DNA from: DAIRDK01 sp035403225
GTDB taxonomy: Bacteria > Bacteroidota > Bacteroidia > Bacteroidales > FEN-979
Assembly: GCA_035403225.1 (NCBI GenBank)
Contig: DAONET010000011.1
Coordinates: 3,169-67,168, forward strand
Length of the DNA stretch: 64,000 bases
Direction of reading: 5' to 3'
The notes below the pieces were generated by a model, which did not search any database, had not been told where the DNA came from, and saw only the letters and a list, made by a program, of their open reading frames with translations. This document shows, piece by piece, positions 28,543-36,307 of the stretch; position 1 is the first letter of the stretch, and every line of letters begins with the position of its first letter. Made by a program: the position numbers and the translations under genes.

Positions 28543-29633
28543 CCTTTTTCGGAATCACTGACATTGGCAATTACACCTCCCCCCAATACTATATCATCCT
28601 GGTAAAATACGGCGCTCTGTCCCGGAGAGATCCCGTCATTGGGCCGATTCAGCGTGACCCTGACCATGTCGGGACCGGCCGGTTCAACCACCGCATCGGT
28701 CTCTCGCTGAGCAGAACGAATCTTCACCCGGCATTCCAGCGGGGTCGTGATCCCCGGCAGCGCCATCCAATTCAAATCATTCACCGAAAAGATGCTGTGA
28801 CAGGTCTCACTGCGGACACCCACGACAACCCGGTTGTGTTCTTTATCAAGATCGATCACGTACAAGGGTTCCGTAAAAGCCACTCCGAGTCCTTTCCGTT
28901 GACCGATGGTATAATTCCATACACCGGTATGATGGCCCAGCACTTTTCCTCTCAGATCGACAATGTCACCCGGCTGATCCGTCACCTCCAACAGCTCCTT
29001 ATAATCACCGCTGTAAAAATCCTGGCTTTCTTCTTTTCCCGAAGCGGGAAGACGGAGTTCCGCCGCGATGGCTTTCACCTCCTCTTTCAACATGTCGCCA
29101 AGCGGAAACAGGATCTTCGCAAGTTGTTCCTGAGAGAGGCGGTAGATAAAATAGGATTGATCCTTCTTCGGATCGGATCCCTTTCGCAGGAAATATCGGC
29201 CTGATTTCTCATCATACCCGGTTTTGGCATAATGACCGGTAGCAAAATAATCGTATTCCAAGCCTTCGCGTTCAGCCAGCATCGGCAGCAACCCGAATTT
29301 TATCAACTGATTGCATTTGATACAGGGATTGGGAGTGCGGCCGGCCAGGTATTCGTTTTTGAAATATTGCAGTACCAGTGAGCTATATTCTTTCGAACAG
29401 TCGAACACCCGGAAGGGTATCTCCAGCATCTTTGCCAGTTTTCCGGCTTCTTCAATCTCTTCCTTTTCCTCCGGCCCGTAACAGGCATGTTTCCCGGTAG
29501 CCTGGTATTTCCCGTCCCAGATGGCCATGGTGACACCTGTCACGTCATAGCCCTGTTTCTTCAGCAGAAAAGCAGCCACAGAGGAATCCACTCCCCCGCT
29601 GAGACCTACCAACACTTTCTTATTCAGATTCAT
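28539..29633 (-). CDS. mnmA: tRNA-specific 2-thiouridylase MnmA (atypical, second catalytic Cys not seen)
   Basis: Puts sulfur on U34 of tRNAs for Lys, Glu and Gln. The 364 aa match the family. The ATP-pyrophosphatase loop is LSGGVDSSVAAFLL (residues 11-24). The nucleophilic cysteine region is RTPNPCIKCNQLIKFG (C104, C107), and the C-terminal part has VWNYTIGQRKGLGV, VVGVRSE and SPGQSAVFYQDDIVLGGG. The place where the second catalytic cysteine (C199 in E. coli, within a motif like STGICFIG) is expected reads KEESQDFYSGDY (200-211), with no cysteine. The two spaced cysteines C104-x2-C107 remain. A -7 element ends only 4 bp before the ATG. M28 gene overlap is ATGA. Confidence 0.93.
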   Translation of the reverse strand: MNLNKKVLVGLSGGVDSSVAAFLLKKQGYDVTGVTMAIWDGKYQATGKHACYGPEEKEEIEEAGKLAKMLEIPFRVFDCSKEYSSLVLQYFKNEYLAGRTPNPCIKCNQLIKFGLLPMLAEREGLEYDYFATGHYAKTGYDEKSGRYFLRKGSDPKKDQSYFIYRLSQEQLAKILFPLGDMLKEEVKAIAAELRLPASGKEESQDFYSGDYKELLEVTDQPGDIVDLRGKVLGHHTGVWNYTIGQRKGLGVAFTEPLYVIDLDKEHNRVVVGVRSETCHSIFSVNDLNWMALPGITTPLECRVKIRSAQRETDAVVEPAGPDMVRVTLNRPNDGISPGQSAVFYQDDIVLGGGVIANVSDSEKG

Positions 29634-29637
29634 TCTG

Positions 29638-29645
29638 CAAAGGTA
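29638..29645 (-). promoter_or_regulatory. -7 element abutting the mnmA start
   Basis: Minus-strand TACCTTTG (plus CAAAGGTA) ends 4 bp before the mnmA ATG at 29633. Transcription starting 5-7 nt after the element would begin at or next to the ATG, implying a leaderless message. No spaced TTTG -33. Confidence 0.48.
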
Positions 29646-29685
29646 GGGAAAATCCGGATGCCGGACGTCAGGTTATCAGGCAAGC

Positions 29686-32115
29686 CTACTTTATCGGTTT
29701 CAGCACTTTATCGATAGTGGACCTGTCTTTTTCAGAAAGTTGCATGCCATCTATGGTTTGGACGATCATGTCGTGCCATTTTTCCTCCTGAAAGAACGAT
29801 TTCAGCATCTCCCTGGCTGCCGTGGAAAGCTTATTGTTCCAGTGCAGGGAAGCCGTGACGGCATTATCGATCACCGCTGGATCAAGGTAATTCAGTTTAC
29901 GGAGAACCCTGAGCGAGTTCATGCGTGTTTCAAACTCCTGCGAGGGTCCGGTGTAAGAGATCAACTCCGTCAACCGTTTCTTTTCGCCTGACCCGATGGC
30001 GATCTCCAGCCATTTCATCCGAATATTCTTTCCTCTCCATCCCGTTTCATTTTTGGTCATCTCCAGGTAACGGGAACGGTCGGAAGAAAAGTCACGGCAA
30101 AGAGCATCCAGCGCCAGTTCGACATTCAGGTACGAAGAGTCGGACAAGCATCCTTCAAAAGCTTCCCGCAGAATACCGGGGATGGGATTGGCATTGGTGA
30201 TGGCTGCTTTTCGCACATTGGCATCGCGGTCTTTCACGGCTGCCAGCAGGAGCGCTACTGATTCGGGGGTATTGTCGCCAGCTAATTGCCGGATGATCTC
30301 GCTTTTCACGAGGTGGAAATTTTCCCGGAAATAAGCTTGCACCAGGGCCGGCCGTTTCACATCGACAGGGACATCCCGGAGAGCGACCATGGCATCGTAC
30401 CGATCGATCATGTTTTCCGCCTGCAGAGCCTGCGCGGTGAGTTCTTCCACGGATTTCAGGAAGGTGACTTTCTTCAGAATATTCCGGCCGGGATCGAATA
30501 AGGTGAAAGCGATGGTTTTCTTCTCCGGGTTGGGAATACTCACTTCCTGTTCTTTCTCACTGATCCATACAGTGTCCTTTCCAAAGGTTCCATCGGTATA
30601 ATGAACTTCGAACACCACCGGCATCCTGAACAAACCGACCAAATTACTGGTATCGTGTACCTGGGTCACGGTGAACACGGTGGCTCTTTGACCATTCATG
30701 CCGTCTTTTTCCGTGTACCTGACTTGATAGGCCGGCTCTCCTCCACGGAGGATCCATTCATCGAAAAACCAATTGTATGATTTTCCGGTGGCATCGTACA
30801 CCGCCCTCATAAAGTCGTTGGTCTCGGCATATTTGAACAGCCATCGTTCCGTGTACAACTTCACCGCGTCGAGAAATTCACGGTCGCCCATGACATATCG
30901 CAGCATCCCCAGCACCAGCGATCCTTTCTGATAGATCCGTTCAACGCCACCCTGCGAACCACCCACCGGGAAGTTGTTCCTCTCGGCAGCCGATAAAGCC
31001 TGTATCCGCTCGTTGTTCATCTCATTCTGATATTGATCAACCCCGAAAATGCTTTTCTCGAACATCTTGGCAAAGTATGTCCCGAAACTCTCGGTCAGCC
31101 AAACATCCTTGTTCTCCAGGTGAGCAATGCAGTCGCCGTACCACTGATGAGCCAGCTCATGGGCGTTAACGTTGATATAATTTCTTTGCCAGTAGGCACG
31201 GGGATCAATCAGCATATAGTCGCCGAAAACCGTAGCTGTCGTGGTTTCCATCCCGCCATACATGTAATCGCTTACCGGCAATTCGCGATATACCGGGTAT
31301 GGATAAGGTACCCCCATCTCCTTCTCATAGAATTCAAACATCTTTTCAGTGTACTGATACGTAGGGGCCACCCGGTCTTTCATCCCCCGATAATAAAGTA
31401 ATTCCAGGGGCACATCGCGATTTGTTTTCGATACAGCATATTCGTAATCGCCAATAGCGAGACAGGTGGAGAAGTACGGATGATCTTTTGCCATACGGTA
31501 GTGCCAGGTTTTGGTGCCGTCGGGATTGTCTTTCACGCTGACCCGTTCTCCATTGGCAAACACGGTAAATGTCTTGTCGAAGGTGATCTTCAGATCCATG
31601 GTGACGCGATCGTCCAGGTAAGGCAACCATCCGTTCGGCCGATGCGCCCAGATCTGTTTCCTTTTCCCCTTTTCTTCCGGCATCCAGCCGATGAAATAGA
31701 TGGGACCGGTTCGGGGAGAGGATTCATATTTCAGGAATACCGATGATGGTACGCCCTTTTTTAAATCGACAGGAGGATAGATGACAAGAGAAGAACCGCG
31801 CAGGATATACCTGCATGGGATATCTTCCATGGTGACCTTACTGAGGGTGAAATCGGGAGTCTGTACGACGATGGAGTCGGTATGATACCGGTTCGGGGTG
31901 AAGGTGAGTGTGGCTTCGCCCATGACCCGTTTCTCTTCGGGTTTGAACGACAGACTGGCGTCTACATGATGGAGGGCGATGATGCGGTCGGGAGGTGTTT
32001 TGTTCGGATCATCCACATACGTGACGGTTTTCACTTGCGACCAGGCAGTTGCGGATAAAAGCAATGAAAGGCCTGTCAATGTCAGAAGCCGGGAGACTGA
32101 ACCAGATTTTTTCAT
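29686..32115 (-). CDS. M1 family zinc metallopeptidase (aminopeptidase)
   Basis: Exported aminopeptidase of 809 aa. Signal peptide MKKSGSVSRLLTLTGLSLLLSATAWSQ. The N-terminal beta domain (about 30-250) is followed by the catalytic domain with YGGMETTTA (variant of the GAMEN exopeptidase motif) and the zinc site HELAHQWYGDCIAHLENKDVWLTES (HEXXH, 18 residues, E). A C-terminal helical repeat region resembling HEAT repeats (ALLLAAVKDRDANVRKAAITNAN) occupies the last ~230 residues. It probably digests peptides in the periplasm. A minus-strand -7 element (TATTTTTG, 32179-32186) lies about 64 bp upstream and overlaps the first codons of the divergent kinase gene. Confidence 0.95.
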   Translation of the reverse strand: MKKSGSVSRLLTLTGLSLLLSATAWSQVKTVTYVDDPNKTPPDRIIALHHVDASLSFKPEEKRVMGEATLTFTPNRYHTDSIVVQTPDFTLSKVTMEDIPCRYILRGSSLVIYPPVDLKKGVPSSVFLKYESSPRTGPIYFIGWMPEEKGKRKQIWAHRPNGWLPYLDDRVTMDLKITFDKTFTVFANGERVSVKDNPDGTKTWHYRMAKDHPYFSTCLAIGDYEYAVSKTNRDVPLELLYYRGMKDRVAPTYQYTEKMFEFYEKEMGVPYPYPVYRELPVSDYMYGGMETTTATVFGDYMLIDPRAYWQRNYINVNAHELAHQWYGDCIAHLENKDVWLTESFGTYFAKMFEKSIFGVDQYQNEMNNERIQALSAAERNNFPVGGSQGGVERIYQKGSLVLGMLRYVMGDREFLDAVKLYTERWLFKYAETNDFMRAVYDATGKSYNWFFDEWILRGGEPAYQVRYTEKDGMNGQRATVFTVTQVHDTSNLVGLFRMPVVFEVHYTDGTFGKDTVWISEKEQEVSIPNPEKKTIAFTLFDPGRNILKKVTFLKSVEELTAQALQAENMIDRYDAMVALRDVPVDVKRPALVQAYFRENFHLVKSEIIRQLAGDNTPESVALLLAAVKDRDANVRKAAITNANPIPGILREAFEGCLSDSSYLNVELALDALCRDFSSDRSRYLEMTKNETGWRGKNIRMKWLEIAIGSGEKKRLTELISYTGPSQEFETRMNSLRVLRKLNYLDPAVIDNAVTASLHWNNKLSTAAREMLKSFFQEEKWHDMIVQTIDGMQLSEKDRSTIDKVLKPIK

Positions 32116-32134
32116 AGGGGAGATAAAAAATGAT

Positions 32135-32142
32135 TATGTTTG
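32135..32142 (+). promoter_or_regulatory. -7 element for the NarX-like kinase gene
   Basis: TATGTTTG matches TAnnTTTG, 31 bp before the TTG at 32174. It implies a transcript beginning around 32149 and so supports a start at 32174 or at the GTG at 32195. No -33 TTTG was found. Confidence 0.42.
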
Positions 32143-32173
32143 TGAGAGGTTACCTGTCTTACTATATACCTGA

Positions 32174-32869
32174 TTGGCCAAAAATAGTAAAAAATCAGTG
32201 AATCCTCCTGTTCGGACGATTGGACGGACACAGGATCCTATCGGGAGCCTGAAATCTTTTCTCGAGGGGGAGGAGAAAGAGCGACAACGTTTGTCGCGTG
32301 AGTTGCATGATGGTATCGGTCAGTACCTCATTGCCATCAAGATGAAACTGGAAAGTCTGTTGTATTCTGATCCGTCCGACATGAAAGAGCAGATCAAACG
32401 GATCAAAGATGATTTCGACCAAACGGTAGAGGAAGTCCGGCGTATTTCCAATAACCTGAAGCCATCCGTGCTCGAAGCGTTCGGTATCGTTTATGCACTC
32501 CGGAATCTCTGTGTGGAAACATCTGATCGGACAGGCATAAAAGTAGGACTTTTCTTCAAAGGCAATCTTGAATCTCTCGATATGACCATCAAGACGTACC
32601 TCTTCCGTATTGCGCAGGAAGCCCTGAACAACGTGGTCAGGCATTCGGAAGCCACGATGGTCGACCTGCGGCTTGACCGCAAACTGGATGATGTATATTT
32701 TTCGATCTCCGATAATGGCATCGGATTCACTACCCACAATGTTGACGCGGCGGCAGGGCATGGGATGAACAACATGCGCGACCGCGTCAAGCTTCTGAAC
32801 GGTACCATCGATATCAAATCGGCCCCTGACAAAGGGACCCTGATCATGATTAAAATACCAGCATTCTGA
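32174..32869 (+). CDS. NarX/DesK-type sensor histidine kinase without sensor domain
   Basis: Cytoplasmic histidine kinase of 231 aa (HisKA_3 type). After about 30 unstructured residues comes EEKERQRLSRELHDGIGQYL (phospho-acceptor H45), a dimerisation helix pair, RIAQEALNNVVRHSEA (N box) and DNGIGFTTH...GHGMNNMRDRVKLLNG (ATPase motifs). No membrane segment or sensory domain is present. No ATG lies before the H box: a stop codon (TGA 32171-32173) directly precedes TTG 32174, so the start is TTG or the GTG at 32195. The response regulator gene begins 5 bp downstream. The signal may come through a partner protein; a lost N-terminal part cannot be excluded. Confidence 0.88.
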   Translation: MAKNSKKSVNPPVRTIGRTQDPIGSLKSFLEGEEKERQRLSRELHDGIGQYLIAIKMKLESLLYSDPSDMKEQIKRIKDDFDQTVEEVRRISNNLKPSVLEAFGIVYALRNLCVETSDRTGIKVGLFFKGNLESLDMTIKTYLFRIAQEALNNVVRHSEATMVDLRLDRKLDDVYFSISDNGIGFTTHNVDAAAGHGMNNMRDRVKLLNGTIDIKSAPDKGTLIMIKIPAF

Positions 32870-32874
32870 AAGCT

Positions 32875-33534
32875 ATGGAAAAGATCCGCTTGTTTTTAGT
32901 TGACGACCACCAACTGGTGAGAGACGGAGTGAAAGCCTTGCTAACCGGCATCACCGACATGGAAATCGTGGGAGAGGCCAACACAGGGAAAGAGCTATTG
33001 GAAAAAATCGACCGGGTGGATCCGGATATTATCCTGATGGACATCTCCCTTCCCGACTATTCGGGCATCGATCTTACCAGGATGCTGACGAAAACGAATC
33101 CTCACGCGAAAATCCTGGTCCTTTCGATGTACACCAGCGAAGATTTCATCATCAACGCCCTCAAAGCCGGCGCCCGCGGATACCTGCCGAAAAACACCTC
33201 GCGGCATGAATTGTTGGATGCCATTTATACTATTTTCACCGGACAGGAGTTTTTAGCCTCATCTGCTTCGCATACACTCATGAAAAGCATTATCAGGCAA
33301 TCATCCGAAAAAGAAACAGAGGTCCGCGACCTTCATCTGCTGCTCTCCGAACGGGAAATCGAAGTACTGAAACTTTATTCCGACGGCATGAACAATAAAG
33401 AAATCGGCGAGCGGTTGAATATCAGCATCCGGACAGTGGAATCCCACAAAAACCACATTGTACGTAAGCTGGGACTGAAATCGACCGTTGACATGGTCAA
33501 AGTGGCCATCAGAAATAAAATCACTGAATTATAA
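32875..33534 (+). CDS. NarL/LuxR-type response regulator
   Basis: DNA-binding response regulator of 219 aa. Receiver domain 1-125 with the acidic pair D10/D11, phospho-acceptor D56 in IILMDISLP and lysine in GYLPKNTS. LuxR-type helix-turn-helix at about 150-215 (LSEREIEVLKLYSDGMNNKE... RTVESHKNHIVRKLGL). It follows the sensor-less kinase by 5 bp and is its likely partner. panC begins 9 bp after the stop, so the pair might be co-transcribed with the pantothenate genes. Target genes unknown. Confidence 0.95.
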   Translation: MEKIRLFLVDDHQLVRDGVKALLTGITDMEIVGEANTGKELLEKIDRVDPDIILMDISLPDYSGIDLTRMLTKTNPHAKILVLSMYTSEDFIINALKAGARGYLPKNTSRHELLDAIYTIFTGQEFLASSASHTLMKSIIRQSSEKETEVRDLHLLLSEREIEVLKLYSDGMNNKEIGERLNISIRTVESHKNHIVRKLGLKSTVDMVKVAIRNKITEL

Positions 33535-33543
33535 TCCATTGAA

Positions 33544-34395
33544 ATGATCAAAATTACTACTGTTAAAGAGCTTAAAGATTTTGTCTGCCGGAAGAAGGAG
33601 GCAGGGTTAACCATTGGTTTTGTTCCCACCATGGGAGCGCTTCACCAGGGGCATTTGACCCTGATCAGGCGTGCCAGGAAAGAAAATGACGTGACGGTGG
33701 TCAGCGTCTTTGTCAACCCCATTCAATTCAACAACTCCGTTGATCTGGAAAAGTATCCGCGTGATTTGGAGAAAGACATGCAATTACTGGCCGGAGAAGG
33801 TTGTGATGTAGTGTTCGCGCCGGCTGTCGAAGAGATATATCCCGCCGGAGAAGAACCTTCTTCACCGATTGTTCTCGGGGACCTCGAAAAAGTGATGGAA
33901 GGGAAGTTCCGCCCGGGACATTTTCAGGGAGTGGTGATCGTGGTCAGTAAATTTTTCAGAATCATCGAGCCTCATCATGCTTACTTCGGAAAAAAAGATT
34001 TTCAGCAGTTGCAGATCATCCGTCATATGGTGAGAACGTTGTCGATGCCGGTAGAAATAATTGCCGTTGATACGGTGAGGGAAGCCGACGGGCTGGCCAT
34101 GAGCAGCCGGAATCTGAGGCTGGCGCCCGAACATCGTGCCGCCGCTCCGAAGATCCATGAGACACTCACCTGGGTAAAATCTCAGGCCGGAAGCATTCCG
34201 CCCCCCGAACTTGCCCGCCTGGCCGTTGAAAAACTGGAAAAAACTCCAGGTCTCCGGGTAGACTATTTCGAGATTGTGGATGCGGAAACACTGATGCAGA
34301 TTGACAAATGGGTGCCAGGAAGGCCTGCAGTAGCTTGTACTGCTGTTTATGCGGGTGATATCCGCCTGATCGACAATATGGAAGTTTTTTCCTAA
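33544..34395 (+). CDS. panC: Pantothenate synthetase
   Basis: ATP-dependent condensation of pantoate with beta-alanine to make pantothenate. The 283 aa are the normal length. Motifs: VPTMGALHQGHLTLIRRA (HIGH-like nucleotide-binding), VVSVFVNPIQFNN, FRPGHFQGVVIVVSKFF, YFGKKDFQQLQII and READGLAMSSRNLRL (KMSKS-like region). panD follows after 9 bp and supplies the beta-alanine. Confidence 0.98.
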   Translation: MIKITTVKELKDFVCRKKEAGLTIGFVPTMGALHQGHLTLIRRARKENDVTVVSVFVNPIQFNNSVDLEKYPRDLEKDMQLLAGEGCDVVFAPAVEEIYPAGEEPSSPIVLGDLEKVMEGKFRPGHFQGVVIVVSKFFRIIEPHHAYFGKKDFQQLQIIRHMVRTLSMPVEIIAVDTVREADGLAMSSRNLRLAPEHRAAAPKIHETLTWVKSQAGSIPPPELARLAVEKLEKTPGLRVDYFEIVDAETLMQIDKWVPGRPAVACTAVYAGDIRLIDNMEVFS

Positions 34396-34400
34396 TTTTG
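34393..34400 (+). promoter_or_regulatory. -7 element at the panD start
   Basis: TAATTTTG overlaps the panC stop and ends 4 bp before the panD ATG (34405). If used, panD would have a leaderless transcript in addition to read-through from panC. No matched -33 element. Confidence 0.42.
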
Positions 34401-34404
34401 CAGC

Positions 34405-34767
34405 ATGCAAATTGAGATCCTTAAATCAAAGATCCACCGGGCAACAGTGACGGAAGCCGATATCAACTATATCGGGAGCATTACTGTTGATGAAGAGTTG
34501 ATGGATGCCGCCAACCTGATCGAGTACGAAAAAGTACATGTGCTGAATATTAATAACGGAGAACGGATTGAAACCTACGTGATCAAGGGTGGCAGAGGCA
34601 GCGGTACAATATGCCTGAACGGCGCAGCTGCCAGGAAATTCATGAAGAACGATATCGTGATCATTGCTTCCTATGCCCAGATGGATTTCGAACAGGCTAA
34701 AAATTTTAAGCCAGTCATCATTTTCCCTGATAAGAACAATAAGATCAACGGGAACAAAACACCATAA
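34405..34767 (+). CDS. panD: Aspartate 1-decarboxylase
   Basis: Pyruvoyl-dependent enzyme making beta-alanine from aspartate for PanC. The 120 aa proenzyme self-cleaves between G24 and S25 in NYIGSITVDEELM, giving the pyruvoyl group. Other conserved parts: KIHRATVTEAD (K9, catalytic region), EKVHVLNINNGERIETYVI and RGSGTICLNGAAARK, then DIVIIASYA. Two bases separate it from the next gene. With panB and panC the window encodes all pathway steps except ketopantoate reductase (panE or ilvC). Confidence 0.98.
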   Translation: MQIEILKSKIHRATVTEADINYIGSITVDEELMDAANLIEYEKVHVLNINNGERIETYVIKGGRGSGTICLNGAAARKFMKNDIVIIASYAQMDFEQAKNFKPVIIFPDKNNKINGNKTP

Positions 34768-34769
34768 AA

Positions 34770-35810
34770 ATGGGTCTTCTCACCGGCGACGGCGCCTTCA
34801 AAACAGGATTTTCAACGGTAATCAAATTCATTCTTTTCCTCGGGCTGGGATTAGTTATCATCTGGCTGTCGCTGAGAAATCTTACCGTTGTTGAGCAGCA
34901 AGAGATCATCAAATCTTTTCGCACCGCCAACTACAACTGGGTGATCGTGGCTATCCTCCTGGGCATCTGTAGCCACATCCTGCGCAGCCTAAGGTGGAAT
35001 TTGTTTTTCGATTCCATGGGATACCATCCCTCGCTGAAAAACACCTTCTACGCCGTCATGGTCGGCTATTTTGCCAACATGGCATTCCCGCGTCTGGGTG
35101 AGGTCAGCCGTTGCGGAGTCCTGGCCAAATATGAAAAGATCCCCTTCAATAAAGGTTTCGGATCGGTGATCACCGAACGTGCCATTGACATGATCCTCTT
35201 CTTCCTGCTCTTCCTGCTGACCATCTTCACCCAAATCGGCACCATCGATAGTTATCTCAACACCAATATTTATCCGAAAATATACGCGAAGATTCAGAAC
35301 CCGGCAACGTTGAGGATGATCCTTTTCGGCTGTATCGGAGTGGTGGTGCTCATCGTGGCGTTCCTGCTCCTCTTCCGGAAACGGCTGGCTTCCTCCAAAA
35401 TCGGCATGAAAATCAAGAGCATCATCGGTGGTTTCTGGGAAGGGCTGAAATCCCTGGCCGGAATCCGTAAGCCCTTCCTTTTTGTGGCTTATTCGGTGCT
35501 GATCTGGGTTTTCTATTTCCTCATGTTGTACGTTTGCTTCTTCTGCTTTGCCGAAACATCAGGCCTCTCACTCGGAGCAGGACTGTCGGCACTCGTGCTG
35601 GGTAGCGTCGGCATCATGATCACCCCCGGTGGTATCGGGCTTTATCCCGCCATCGTCCAGGAAACATTGCGGCTGTATGGCACCTCCATGACCACGGGTC
35701 TGGCCCTGGGATGGATCGCCTGGACCGCACAAACTGCCATGATTCTTGTCATTGGCGGACTTTCGTTGTTGCTTCTATCTTTTAATAAAAAACCCAATGG
35801 AACAGCTTAA
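34770..35810 (+). CDS. Lysylphosphatidylglycerol synthase-type (UPF0104) membrane protein
   Basis: Inner-membrane protein of 346 aa in the LPG_synthase_TM / UPF0104 family, with about eight hydrophobic segments. Recognised by NYNWVIVAILLGICSHILRSLRWNLF, the conserved FANMAFPRLGEVSRCGVLAKYE and the late TPGGIGLYPAIVQETL. Only the membrane domain is present, without the aminoacyltransferase half of MprF, so it is unlikely to make lysyl-PG itself; such stand-alone domains are thought to move lipids across the membrane. It ends inside the start of rfaE2 (14 bp overlap) within a panC-panD-UPF0104-rfaE2-radA run. Confidence 0.9.
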   Translation: MGLLTGDGAFKTGFSTVIKFILFLGLGLVIIWLSLRNLTVVEQQEIIKSFRTANYNWVIVAILLGICSHILRSLRWNLFFDSMGYHPSLKNTFYAVMVGYFANMAFPRLGEVSRCGVLAKYEKIPFNKGFGSVITERAIDMILFFLLFLLTIFTQIGTIDSYLNTNIYPKIYAKIQNPATLRMILFGCIGVVVLIVAFLLLFRKRLASSKIGMKIKSIIGGFWEGLKSLAGIRKPFLFVAYSVLIWVFYFLMLYVCFFCFAETSGLSLGAGLSALVLGSVGIMITPGGIGLYPAIVQETLRLYGTSMTTGLALGWIAWTAQTAMILVIGGLSLLLLSFNKKPNGTA

Positions 35811-36297
35811 GATCATTCAGTCGAAAATCTATACCCGCGAAGGGATCGTCCGTCAGGCGAATATCTGGCGCTTCAAAGAACAAAAGATCGTCTTTACCAA
35901 TGGCTGTTTCGATATCCTGCATCTCGGACATATCGAGTACCTGTCGAAAGCAGCCGACCTTGGCGATGTCCTGATCATCGGACTGAATACCGATTCTTCC
36001 GTGACAACATTGAAAGGCGACGACCGCCCTCTCAATAACGAACATGCCAGAGCGATAACTTTGGCTTCTCTCTCGTTTGTTAACGCCGTGGTCCTCTTTG
36101 ACGAAGAAACTCCCGAGAACCTGATTCGGCTCATTCAACCGGATGTGCTGGTGAAAGGAGCCGATTACCAGGTGGAAGAGATCGCCGGTCATGAGATTGT
36201 CCTGGCCCGCGGTGGAAAGATCGAAACCATCGAGCTTACCGAGGGATACTCGACCACTTCCATGATCGACAAGATCCGCCACGACAATTCACACTGA
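35797..36297 (+). CDS. rfaE2: D-glycero-beta-D-manno-heptose 1-phosphate adenylyltransferase
   Basis: Activates heptose 1-phosphate with ATP to ADP-heptose for LPS inner core. The 166 aa form a single cytidylyltransferase-like domain with KIVFTNGCFDILHLGHIEYL (HxGH nucleotide site), LIIGLNTDSSVTTLKGDDRP and DVLVKGADY; the C-terminal EGYSTTSMIDKI is also typical. The kinase half of E. coli HldE is absent, as usual in this phylum, where it is a separate gene. The ATG at 35797 lies 14 bp inside the preceding gene and fits the conserved N-terminus; longer frames begin in membrane-protein coding sequence. Confidence 0.95.
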   Translation: MEQLKIIQSKIYTREGIVRQANIWRFKEQKIVFTNGCFDILHLGHIEYLSKAADLGDVLIIGLNTDSSVTTLKGDDRPLNNEHARAITLASLSFVNAVVLFDEETPENLIRLIQPDVLVKGADYQVEEIAGHEIVLARGGKIETIELTEGYSTTSMIDKIRHDNSH

Positions 36298-36307
36298 TCT
36301 CCCCGCT

